Shown here piece by piece: positions 39,901 through 52,195 of a DNA stretch of 64,000 nt. Made by a program: the position numbers and the translations under genes. Position 1 is the stretch's first letter. Each line of letters starts with the position of its first letter. The notes beneath the pieces are model-generated. The model searched no databases. It saw only the letters and a program-made list of their open reading frames with translations, and had not been told where the DNA came from. This stretch comes from Macropodus opercularis (taxonomy: Eukaryota; Chordata; Actinopteri; Anabantiformes; Osphronemidae), in contig CM061109.1 in NCBI GenBank assembly GCA_030770545.1, forward strand, positions 16,724,001 through 16,788,000, given 5' to 3'.

Positions 39901-42900
39901 TTTGAGGGCCACTGAAACTCCTGGAAACGCATACTAATGTCTAAAATATCTATATTATCAGCATAAAAGTTGCTGGAATAACTGCACTGAGGAAATATAC
40001 ACTTTTCAGAATGCTTCATTTCAAGTCAACCTCTCAGCTCTGAGTGTGATGAGAGCACTGCTTATTTTCTCTGTCTACCCAGGTGGTAATTCAAGGAAGT
40101 GATGACATTGCCAGCAGAGCCATAGACCTGCTGAAAGAGATTTACACCAACCTTGGACCAAAACTACAAGTCAATCAGGTACAGTGCCTGTTTGATTTCA
40201 GTCTGGGCTTTTGATAATTTCTCTTTGTTGGCTCTTCAGTTAATGTGTCCCCTTTGTCTCTATTTAAGGTTGAAATTCATGAGGATTTTATCCAGTCATG
40301 CTTTGACCGCCTCAAGGCATCGTATGACACCCTCTGTGTGTTGGATGGAGACAAAGACAGCATCAACTGTGCCCGCCAGGAAGCCATCCGCATGGTGCGA
40401 GTTCTCACGGTGCTCAAAGAGTACATCAATGAGTGTGACAGTGACTACCATGAGGAGAGGACTATACTGCCTATGTCCAGGTACAATCACCACAAGACAG
40501 ATATTAACACATCACATTAAATGGTTATGGCCGTAACATGAAAGTAGACTCTGCGCCCTCAAAGCAAACACATTATCTACAATGCAAGCATCGCAGTAAA
40601 TGTTATTTTACACCTCCCTCATCACAGTTAAACATATGCAGAACATTACCATTCAAGACAGATTCATCGGTTTTGTTTTATTAGTTTTTATGTTTTTCTT
40701 CCTTTGAGAGGAGTTTCTTTAAAAATGGCCACTTGAACCACTTTGTTCCGTTTCTCTTGCAGAGCTTTTCGTGGGAAGCATATCACGTTGATCGTCCGTT
40801 TCCCCAACCAGGGGCGTCAGGTAGATGACCTGGATATATGGTCACACACTAATGACACTATTGGCTCAGTTCGGCGTGGCATCCTGAACAGGATCAAAGC
40901 TAACGCTGCACATACCAAGATAGAGCTCTTCATTGGTGGAGAGGTTGTTGATCCAGCTGACGACAGGAAGCTGATTGGACAGCTCAATTTGAAGGACAAA
41001 ACGGTGAGAATGCGTGTTTTTCATCCACTTTGAATTACCACCGTTTTTAAAGTTACAATATTACACTGTATTCACTTATTTTTTTAATAGAAATGCTCTA
41101 GAACATTTTTTTTATAGTGGAGAGGTGCTGACAAAGACTCACACACTGGCAGTACAGAGATATATGCTTTGAAGAAAGGCTTGCCCTTCTAAAAAATTGG
41201 AACCAATTTTTTACTTTTACTTGATTATTAAATTGTGGAGCGTTTGCATTTATCGTAATTGCACAATGATCGGGACCACTATGCAGAGCATGATAGCGAC
41301 AACTGCAGGGAAAACAAGCACAGGGTGCCCTAGGGTGAATATTTACTTAAGCTGTGTGTTTTTATTTTTGGTTTATATTGATAATAATCAAGCTGCCCTC
41401 ACACCTAAATATAACTGGTACGCTGCTCACTTGTCTTGCGTGGACTATAAATGAAATATTTCCCAATATGTCTACGTCGATAGTTTTCCACCCATTTGAT
41501 AAGCAGTAACTCACACGCTTATCTTTTTATGTGCAGCTGATCACAGCCAAACTGACCCAGGTGAGCGCTAACATGCCCTCAAGCCCAGACAGCTCATCTG
41601 ACTCATCCACTGGCTCTCCTGGTAACCACGGCAACCACTACAGCGATGGACCCAACCCTGAGGTGGAGAGCTGTCTTCCTGGCGTAGTAAGTTTGCAGCA
41701 CACAAGCCGAATCAACCAAAGACAGTAGGTGACAGATGTTGTGCATGAGAATGTTGTTTTAAGCTAATTGTGTTGTACAACACAGGAAAAATATGTGGAC
41801 TCCTCCCTTTTTAATGTAATTTCTGTGAATGCAAGTTTTAAGCAATGCTGAGTAAATAGTCTTAACAGATTTCTTGTTGTGACAATATTTTGTCAAGTTC
41901 ACATTGTGAGACTGTTGAATCAGTACGTGTACAGATATACTCCTGCCCTGTTTTGCAGATTATGTCGCTCCATCTGCGCTACATCTCCTTCCTGTGGCAG
42001 GTCGCTGATTTGGGCTGTAACCTCAACATGCCTCAGCTCAGAGATGGAGCTCGAGTTCTCATGAAGCTCATGCCCCCAGGTATGCTTACAGCAATGTCTG
42101 TATTATTTCCTGTTTGTCAGAACACAAACAGGTTTGCTCAGTGTTGATTTGTTTTCTGTTCCTTTAGATAACACTACAGTGGAGAATCTGAGAGCGGTGT
42201 GTCTGGACCACGCCAAGCTTGGAGAGAACAGCCTCAGTCCTTCACTGGACTCTCGTTTCTTTGGCCCTTCCCCATCACAAGTGCTCTACCTCATTGAGGT
42301 GAGTGTCAGCCTGTGATGCAAAGCCACACTGTGATTATTTTCTACATTCTTGGTTACTTACAGTAGTTCATGCTGGAGACTCTAAACTAAAAACTACCCT
42401 AAATGGGTCCTATTGAAGGATTACGCTGCATTGATACACTGTGATACAGCAAGTTTTGATTTGTTCCCTATGTTCCAGGTTGTATATGCTTTGCTCATGC
42501 CAGCCAGTGCCACTCTAGGTGAGGATGCCAGTGACTTCCAGTACAACTTCCTAAAGAGTGGTGGGCTGCCCCTGGTGTTGAGCATGCTCACCAGGAACAA
42601 CTTCCTTCCATCAGCGGACATGGAGACACGACGTGGGGCTTACCTCAATGCACTGAAGATTGCCAAGCTCCTGCTGACAGCTGTGGGCTTTGGTCATGTA
42701 AAGGCTGTGGCTGAGGCCTGCCAACCCAACGCTGAAGGAAATATTCCAGTCTCTCCGGTTAGACCACATAAATAACGCACACTGAAACGTCAACTTGTGC
42801 GGCTAGTTTCTCTACATTAGATTTGATTATTTTTGCTTATGTGTGTCTTGTTTTTTTTCCACCGTACTCCTTGATCTGCCCTGTCTACAGATAAATCAGG

Positions 42901-45900
42901 CCACTCATGACCAGGCCCTGGTTCTTCAGAGTGCCCTGCAAAATATCCCCAACCCAGCCTCAGAATGCATGCTGCGCAATGTAGCCATCCGCCTGGCCCA
43001 GCAGATTTCTGATGAGGTAACCGAAGATTCAAGGAAGCAGATTACGCAGCAGAAAACGGTTGTTTACCCTAAATCTTTAATCGTACCTAGTTGGAATATT
43101 ATAGTATGTTTTAATGGAATGTAATAACTAATTAATGACTAAATGTACATACCACTCAATGCTGTTTTGACATTTTTAAATTGGCATTGTCTGTAATAAT
43201 AGATTTTATGGGACTATTTTTTTCACCAGAATTTCTTCCAGGCTTCGAAGTATATCCCAGATATTTGTGTGATTCGAGCAGTGCAGAAAATAGTGTGGGC
43301 ATCAGGCTGTGGTACTGTGCAGCTTGTCTTCAGCTCCAATGAAGAAATCAGCAAAATATATGAGAAGGTAAGTGATGAAAATGTTTGGTTGATTGTAGAA
43401 TTCACACTTCACACTATTTAATTTAAATGTCATGGCTATAAGAAATTGTAAGCACGACAATGACTGGTTTCCACAATGGAGCAAGGTCTTTACAGTACTG
43501 TTTTTCTTGATGTTTCCTCTTCTAGACTAATGCGTCTAAGGAGCCAGATGGAGAAGATGAGCAGGTGTGCTGTGAGGCCCTGGAAGTGATGACGCTGTGT
43601 TTTGCCCTCATGCCCACGGCTCTGGACACGCTCAGCAAGGAGAAGGCTTGGCAGACCTTCATCATAGACTTGCTGCTACACTGCCATAGCAAGTAAGTGA
43701 ATCTGTATTATGTGTTATCCTAAACCAACTGCGTGAACTGGATACATGTTCAGCATCTGTAGCGAAGTGTACTGATGGCGATACCTGTCTTTACCAGATC
43801 TGTGCGTCAGATGGCCCAGGAGCAATTTTTCTTGATGGCAACTAGGTGCTGTATGGGTCATCGTCCCCTACTCTTCTTTATCACCCTCCTCTTCACTGTG
43901 TTGGGGGTGAGTGTAATGCGTCAGCACAATGCTAGGCATGGTAACAGCATACTGAATTTGAATTTAATCTTGTGCATGTCTGTGTGCAGAGTACAGCCAA
44001 GGAGCGAGCCAGACATGCTGGGGACTACTTCACATTGCTCAGACATCTGCTGAACTATGCCTATAACAGCAACATTAACTTGCCAAATGCTGAAGTTTTG
44101 CTCAACAATGAGATCGACTGGCTGAAACGGATAAGGGTAAAAGGACCTGTTATATGTCTGCCATCTGTTCATGGTCTATCTAAATATGTGATACATCTTT
44201 AAATAACATGACAAACATTGGTTATAGGAGAATTGATGTGGGAATTTTTTTTAGGATGAGGTTAAGAGGACAGGCGAGACTGGTGTGGAGGAGACCATAC
44301 TGGAGGGTCACCTTGGGGTGACTAAAGAGCTTCTAGCATTCCAGACACCAGAGAAGAAGTACTACATAGGCTGTGAAAAGGGAGGCGCCAACCTCATTAA
44401 GGTATAACAGACTGAACCGTGCAGGAAAATTCTCTTTCTTGGTGAAAACACAACTAAAACACAATTTCTCTTTTTTTCCTCTTTTGCAGGAGTTGATCGA
44501 TGACTTCATCTTCCCAGCGTCTAATGTTTACCTGCAGTACATGAAGAGTGGGGAGTTTCCCACAGAGCAGGCCATCCCGGTGTGTAGCACTCCTGCTTCA
44601 ATCAATGCTGGCTTTGAGCTCCTGGTGGCCCTGGCTGTTGGCTGTGTCCGCAACCTCAAACAAATAGTTGACACTCTGACTGACATGTACTATCTAGGTA
44701 AGGAGACAACAATTTTACCAATGGATTCCACTGACAATTTTTAAATGGCCGTATGCTTGAAGCTGTTTACCCTGCTGTTATTTCCAGGCTGTGAGACACT
44801 GACAGAGTGGGAATACTTGCCTCCAGTGGGGCCACGGCCCAACAAAGGCTTTGTCGGTCTGAAGAATGCTGGAGCCACCTGTTATATGAACTCAGTCATT
44901 CAACAGCTGTACATGATTCCCCCCATTCGCAATGGCATCCTGGCCATCGAGGGCACTGGCACTGACGTGGATGATGACATGTCTGGGGATGAGAAACAGG
45001 AGAATGAGGTACTGTATGAGTTTATGTTGACGAAGCTTTTGCCCAGTGAAGACGTTCATCCTTTCTCAGCATATAGTGACTGACAAAATGGCTAACTCCA
45101 GGCTAAAAGGCCACGCAGGCCGAGCTTGGAGCTGAGGGCAATTTCATTACAGGAAGCTATGATTTATATAAATAATCTTTTTATTCATTTGTTTTGTTTT
45201 CACATTAGGTAGCAAAAAATAACATTGTGCATATAAAGATTTGTCTTTTTAGTTGTGCTTCATAGGCATTATTTCTCATCACAGAGCAACGTGGATCCTC
45301 GGGATGAGGTGTTTAGTTATCATCACCAGTTTGACGATAAGCCCTCCAGTAAATCAGAGGACAGGAAAGAGTACAACATCGGGGTACTGCGTCATCTACA
45401 GGTCATCTTTGGTCACTTGGCTGCATCCAGATTACAATACTATGTCCCGAGAGGATTCTGGAAACAGTTCAGGTATTTTGAAAGACTCATCTGTTCTGAT
45501 CGAAAGATTTAGTGTTTGTATCATTCAGAGACGTGTAAATAATTAAATTTACTCTCCTATCTGTTCCGCAACTTGCAGGTTATGGGGTGAGCCAGTGAAT
45601 TTAAGAGAGCAGCATGATGCACTGGAGTTTTTCAACTCTTTAGTGGACAGTCTGGATGAAGCTCTAAAAGCGCTTGGCCATCCTGCCATGCTTAGCAAAG
45701 TGCTGGGAGGGTCATTTGCTGACCAGAAGATCTGTCAGGGATGTCCCCATAGGTGAGTGACATTTTTTTACCTGTGCTTTTGAAAGTAGTTTCAGTAACT
45801 CCCTGGGCTCTACTTACTTATAGTGATTTGTTTTGTCAGGTATGAGTGTGAAGAGTCATTCACAACACTCAATGTAGACATCAGAAACCACCAGAACCTG

Positions 45901-48900
45901 TTGGATTCTATGGAGCAGTATGTTAAAGGAGATCTTCTGGAGGGAGCCAATGCCTACCACTGTGAGAAGTGTAATAAGAAGGTGAGATGGGAGCCCCCAT
46001 GTGGTTGCAGCCATTGGTAGAATGTAATAGAACTCAGACTGGGAAATAAATTAGACATTACTGTCGTGGTTTTACATAGAATTAATTTATGACTCAAGAC
46101 TAATTTGTCATGCTGGCATTCCTTGTCAGGTGGACACAGTGAAGCGGCTACTGATTAAGAAGCTGCCACCCGTTCTAGCCATCCAGCTGAAGCGCTTTGA
46201 CTACGACTGGGAGAGGGAGTGTGCCATCAAGTTCAACGACTACTTTGAATTCCCTCGGGAGTTGGACATGGAGCCGTACACAGTAGCTGGTGTAGCAAAG
46301 CTAGAGGGCGATGATGTTAACCCTGAGAACCAGGTGATCCAACAGAATGAGCCCTCTGAACCTACACCACCGGGTAGTTCTAAGTACCGTTTGGTGGGAG
46401 TGCTGGTTCACTCAGGCCAGGCCAGTGGCGGACACTACTACTCATACATAATCCAGAGAAACGGAGGCGATGGCGAGAAGAATCGCTGGTATAAGTTTGA
46501 CGATGGTGATGTGACTGAGTGCAAGATGGACGATGAGGAGGAGATGAAGAACCAGTGCTTTGGAGGGGAATACATGGGCGAGGTGTTTGATCATATGATG
46601 AAAAGGATGTCGTACCGGAGGCAGAAGCGCTGGTGGAATGCTTACATCCTGTTTTATGAGCGTATGGACTCACTGGACAAGGACAGCGAGCTTGTTAAAT
46701 ACATCTCCGAGCTGAGCATCTCCTCCACCAAACCAAATCAGGTCAAGATGCCTAGTGCCATCGAGTGCAGCGTCCGCAAACAGAACGTCCAATTCATGCA
46801 CAACCGAATGCAATACAGCCTGGAATATTTCCAGTTTATTAAGAAACTTCTGACCTGTAACAGTGTCTATTTAAACCCTCCTCCAGGTATGAATAATGTT
46901 TGTGTGTGCTGCTAAATGGGTTTTATAATAATAATAGTAATAATATAAGCTAGTTATTTCTTTGTTCCACAACATTCTGTGTACTAAGCTTTCCCCATTG
47001 TTAGTGTTTTTGTATGTTAGTATTTTATTTTTTGGTCTCTAGTATAAAACAAGTGTTTCCTGTATGCCAGACATTCTGATGACTCCAGCAGTTAAAGTTG
47101 TTAATGTGGCACAACTCAGCTGGTAGAAATAGTAACTGACTTCATTTACAGTCCCACATTAGGAAAGTGTCTAAGACGTGTTATATGGAACACAAGTAGC
47201 AACATTTTAATGCCCAGGGGGCTGGAGTACAGACCCAGAAGGTCACTTGCAGGCTGCTGTGGTGCATACTGTATATATGCATTCACTTAGTAATTGTCTT
47301 TCTGTGGCCCTCCCAGGACAAGACCATCTTCTGCCAGAGGCAGAGGAGATTGCTATGATAAGTGCTCAGCTGGCTGCTAGGTTTCTCTTCAGCACAGGTT
47401 TTCACACCAAGAAAGTAGTACGGGGTCCTGCCAGTGACTGGTAAGCTCTGTCTGCCTCGGTTTTGGGGGTTTCCTCTTGTTTTCTCCTTCTCTATAAATA
47501 CTCATCTTTTTTTTCACTCTAGGTATGACGCCCTGTGCATCCTGCTGAGACACAGTAAGAATGTACGCTGTTGGTTTGCACACAACGTTCTGTTTGCTTA
47601 CCCCAACCGATTCTCCGAGTACTTACTTGAGTGCCCGAGTGCTGAGGTTCGTGGGGCTTTTGCCAAGCTCATTGTCTTCATTGCTCACTTCTCCCTGCAA
47701 GACGGCCCCTGCCCCTCTCCCACTGCCTCGCCTGGGTCCTCCGCTCAGGTTGGTGCCGGACTTCAGAGTCATGTTTAAAATGGCTCTTATTAGGATTTTC
47801 TAGATCAGACTTCACACAGTTTGAAGGGTGTGTTGCATTATTACCGAGTGGTCTCTCGTACTTCGATTCAGGGCTGTGACAACCTCAGTTTGAGTGACCA
47901 CCTGTTGAGAGCTGTACTCAACCTTCTTAGAAGAGAGGTTTCTGAGCACGGCCGTCACCTGCAGCAGTACTTCAACCTCTTTGTCATGTATGCCAATCTG
48001 GGTAAGGAATGCACAGGCCTCCTTTATCTCACATACATCAGTTTCTAACCTAAATAAATGAAGGATTCTTGAAATGCATATTTTATAATACATAGAATTG
48101 TTTGGATAGTTATACGTCCCTTCCTTCCTTACTGCACCATTTAGGCCTGGCAGAAAAGACTCAGCTCCTCAAGCTGAATGTCCCTGCTACGTTCATGTTG
48201 GTTGCTCTCGATGAGGGTCCAGGCCCTCCCATTAAGTACCAGTATGCTGAACTTGGTAAGCTCTACACTGTGGTCTCCCAGCTGGTCCGCTGCTGTGACG
48301 TCTCCTCACGCATGCAGTCCTCCATCAATGGTGAGCATACGCTACTCCTGTGCTACACAATCTGTGATGTGAGTAATTACCAACATGTGAAACTGCTGAG
48401 CCCAATGAGGATTTTCATCCTTGCTCAGGACTTAGTGACTGACAAACCAGCCACTCTGAGCCTCTGCTCTGTGCATGCAGAGCTTGGAGCTGAGGGCTTT
48501 TAGAGATGAAGGAAGAAAGACAGAAAAGAAAACACTGACTGAAACCATTAGATTGGAGTTACACTAAACTTTCTTTCTGTTCTTCAGGTAACCCTCCTCT
48601 CTCTAACCCATATGGAGACACCAATCTCACAGCCCCAGTGATGCCTGTGCAGCAGCTGGTGGCAGAAATCCTGTTTGTGAGGACCAGTTATGTGAAGAAG
48701 ATCATCGAAGACTGCAGCAACTCTGAGGAGACAGTGAAGCTGCTTCGTTTCAGCTGCTGGGAAAACCCCCAGTTCTCCTCCACTGTGCTCAGTGAGCTGC
48801 TCTGGCAGGTAAATGTCTTGCTTGCTTGTACTATACTGCTCTTTGAGAGCCTGTGTTAAATCAATCATGTGCTCTGTGTGCGCAGGTGGCATACTCCTAT

Positions 48901-51900
48901 ACCTACGAGCTGAGGCCTTATCTGGACTTGCTGCTACAGATTCTGCTCATTGAGGACTCCTGGCAGACTCACAGGTCAGGCTGCTTGGTAAAATAATGGA
49001 GGCTGAATTATTTGGTAGTGTGACCAATTTAACTGTCATCCATCCCATGTAATTCTGTAGGATCCACAATGTGCTGAAGGGCATTCCCGATGACAGAGAT
49101 GGACTTTTTGACACCATCCAGCGCTCCAAGAACCACTACCAGAAACGGGCCTACCAGTGCATCAAGTGCATGGTGGCCCTGTTTAGCAACTGCTCTGTGG
49201 CTTACCAGATTTTACAGGTACAGTCTTTCTCTTTTTTCTTGTTTGTTAGCGTTACCACCTTTGTTGTTGATTAGCTTTACTAGCTAATGAGCATGTTTTC
49301 CGTGTGCACACAGAGTAACGGAGACCTGAAACGAAAGTGGACGTGGGCAGTGGAGTGGTTGGGGGATGAGCTGGAGAGGAGGCCATACACAGGGAATCCC
49401 CAGTACACCTACAACAACTGGTCCCCTCCTGTTCAAAGCAACGAGACCTCCAACGGATATTTCCTGGAGCGTTCCCACAGCGCACGTATGACACTGGCCA
49501 AGGCCTGTGAGCTCTGTCCTGAAGAGGTAATGACATTTACATTGTACCTTTTACAAACATACACACATTTTGCGTAGTTTCGCATTCACATAAAGTCAGA
49601 GTGATGGGGATGATTTAATTGCAGATAGTTAAAAAAAAGGCCACATGAATGTTGAAAATGACCTGAAAACGCCACAGTAGAAGTTGTGCAGGGTCAACAA
49701 GCATTTAACTGGGTGTATTTATGTAATGGCATTGATGTATTGTGCTTTCTTCTGTATAATTGATGTTATTTGTCCCACCCAAGTGTAAATAATGGCCACA
49801 CGAATTTACAGCTAAGACATTTGACTGTGATTATGTTTTGTATTGTTTCATGGCTGGAGTTCACAATGAATACATTATTTTTCCTCAGTTAAAATAAGTT
49901 ACTTGTATTTTTATGTTGACAAATCCAGTAAAAATGACACACTTCTCCTGTAATATTCCATACACAGCTCAAGTGTACTCAGGGAAGCCCAGGGAAGGTC
50001 AGTATTTCCAGGCACCACAACATAAAGGAAGGAAATTAAATAAAATGGAATAAAACAAACAATCAGCAGAGAAGTGATAACCCAGAGCTTAGGCCTCCAA
50101 TGTGTCCAACACAGTTTACACGTCTTTAGGTAGAACTGCACCATGTTGAGTTTTCTGTAGCTTGGATTGTATCACATTGAGCTCTTGCAGTTTTTCACCT
50201 CTTTGAGAATGTTGCTCCACTTTGGATAGAAATACATAAAAGGTTTAGGACAGGACGAAGCTAGAATATGACGTTAACAATAAAGTGTTTATCTGCAATA
50301 TATATATAGACAGTAAATAAAGTAACTGAGCATTTTTATGTCTTGGTAAATCACCACTAGTATCTTGTATGTATTTCATAGGTTAACACCTGTGAAATTA
50401 TGGACACGTTAAAGTGAAAAATTACCATTTTTAACTGTTAGTGTCAGTAAAAGGAATCTTAGACGTGAGTCTGTATAGTATCACTGACGTTAAAAATATT
50501 TTAATGCAGCTGTACAGAACAATCAAATGTTTCTCTCCTGTTCTCTCCTGCCAAATCTCACCAACTCACCAAACCAGCACTGACATAACTGGTGCCATCT
50601 CAGCCTAGTTCTCAGTCTTGAAGCCAGTTCTTTCGTCCCCCTACTCAGACTGTGGTGCCATTAGCCACCTGCATTTGCTTGAAAACCTGGCCTTAGTTAT
50701 ATTATTCAGCAGTAATTACAATAGTAGTAGCTTTATTAAACCTATAATTTTATTATCCTAATGATTTTATATACTAATGTATTAGTTGCACTCTACACAT
50801 TATGTAATCAGGAAGTTAAAAACTGCATATATGTATGTGCTGGTTGAAAATCTCTGTGTTGCTACTTAGGCTCCACATGGTATAAAATTTTAATAACTTA
50901 TTTTATATGTGTTAAAAGTTAGGCAAATAATTAATAATAATTTAACTCGTAAATTGTTTACAGTATAGCCAGTGTTGTTCAATATACATTTCTTTTGCTT
51001 TCGATAATAAAAAGATAGCAGCCGTATCTGTTGAACATGACTCACTGCAGTAACCCCCACAGTAAAGAGGTCCACCTCTTGTTAGATCTATTCCTAAAGA
51101 ACTGCCAGCAGCTCTGTTGCTGTGAGGATGCTCTCAGGTGTAGAAAACTCCCACACACGCAGTCAAATCTCATTTAATTGACAGCATGACACAGTTGGAA
51201 ATTAGACTTTCTCACACAGCCATTTCACATTGAAATGTCAAAGCTGAAAATCATAATGAAGACAGTGTTGTGCACAAAATCTGCTTCATACATGTATGTT
51301 TTTGACGTGTTAAATTCATTTGTGATCGTTTTTCTCATCGTCTGCTAGGAGCCGGATGAACAGGAAGCACCTGATGATCAAGACTCCTCCCCACCTGAGG
51401 ACACATCTCTGTACCCACATTCTCCTGGAACGGCCCAGTTTCAGCAGGTACAGGCTCAGCGGCTCCCCACACACATCACATTTCCATTCACGTGGTTTAC
51501 TGTTTGTGCTGTGCAAGAGTTTGAAGTGCTGTCAGTTGCCTTCTGCATCCTCAGTCTTTACACTCAACTATGTGGTCAGTTTGTCTGGTCCTGTCCTCAC
51601 AATTAAACTACTTTTCAAATTGCACCTGATCCCATTAACATTATTATTGTGGCTTAAAGTATGAAAGAGGGACAGCAAAAAGTGGATCATAGGATATGCC
51701 CACTTAATGCTTTCTGTTTTCAAGATGTTGTCTACAGTTACCTTCTCTATCGCCCGTCAGTTACAGTTTACTTTATAATGCATGTATGATGTATTTACTT
51801 TAAGATCAGTTTATTTCAGTACAAGCACAGAACCTCTTCAGTATTGCATCAAACAAATGAATAAAACATGGCTGTGGCTGTTCAGACACATGTAGAATTG

Positions 51901-52195
51901 ATATATGTAAAATATTTAACAATGTGTTACAAGCTGACTTTTCTCCACTTTTGCCCGTAAACAGAACAACCACCCCCATGGGCAGCCGTATACCGGGCCC
52001 GCTGCTCAGCACATGAACAACCCTCAGCGCCCCGGTCCGGCCTCTGCCCCGACTCCAGGCCCTACCCAGACCCCCACCCCGGGTCCTGGTTCCGCTCCTG
52101 GCCCAGGCCCCAGAGCACAAGAGAACTGGGAGAGCACCGAGGAGGTGGCCCCCGTTCCCACCTCTACCCCAGCGCCTGCCCCGCCTAAGGAGTAA
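29721..52195 (+). CDS. usp9x: Ubiquitin carboxyl-terminal hydrolase 9X (Usp9x/FAM)
   Basis: Usp9x is a cytosolic USP-family cysteine protease of about 2,550 residues that removes ubiquitin from many substrates. About 45 exons align in order with the vertebrate protein. The ATG at 29721-29723 opens exon 29721-29822 ([18 protein letters not shown]). Exons then run 31368-31513, about 32181-32259, 32756-32867, 34013-34231 and on through a long helical N-terminal region. The catalytic domain begins near 44789: Cys box [20 protein letters not shown] with the nucleophile codon TGT at 44880-44882; zinc-ribbon pairs CQGC (45580-45752) and CEKC (45841-45981); His box SGGHYYSYI with CAC at 46433-46435 in the 756-nt exon 46131-46886. 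The last exons are 51349-51447 and 51965-52195. All catalytic elements are present, so the gene should be active. The tail has a Pro/Gly-rich insertion. The donor after 42759 is GTTAGA, weak but phase-correct. Confidence 0.97.
33850..33942. repeat. 93-bp perfect (AC)n microsatellite in a usp9x intron
   Basis: About 46 uninterrupted AC units, the longest simple repeat in the window. It ends about 70 nt before the acceptor of the exon starting at 34013 ([15 protein letters not shown]). CA repeats in the transcribed strand are binding sites for hnRNP L. Confidence 0.98.
36738..38860 (+). other. Largest internal usp9x intron
   Basis: A 2.1-kb intron between the exon ending EAPQNL and the exon starting [14 protein letters not shown]; the split serine codon agrees. 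It is AT-rich and contains a 22-bp tandem duplication at 38462-38505. I see no exon, RNA gene or transposon coding sequence in it. Confidence 0.6.
38462..38505. repeat. 22-bp tandem duplication
   Basis: Two adjacent 22-bp copies beginning ACTTTTGCAGTC and ending ATGGCAAA(G/A) differ at only two positions. They lie inside the 2.1-kb usp9x intron. The near identity suggests a recent slippage or repair duplication. Confidence 0.8.
45041..45139 (+). repeat. Copy A of a ~100-bp repeat shared by two usp9x introns
   Basis: Lies just 3' of the exon ending at 45007. It shares with copy B (48400-48497) the blocks GCCCA(G/A)TGA(A/G)GA, TTCATCCTT-CTCAG, AGTGACTGACAAA and AGCTTGGAGCTGAGGGC in the same order and nearly the same spacing. 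The family is not recognised; it could be a SINE remnant. Confidence 0.65.
48400..48497 (+). repeat. Copy B of the ~100-bp usp9x intronic repeat
   Basis: In the intron between exons 48145-48330 and 48588-48808, in the same orientation as copy A. The central 34-35 nt have diverged while both flanks stay nearly identical. Confidence 0.65.
49527..51348 (+). other. 1.8-kb usp9x intron
   Basis: Separates the exon ending CELCPEE from the exon starting [12 protein letters not shown]. It is AT-rich, with no coding block, microsatellite or RNA gene that I can support. Confidence 0.6.
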
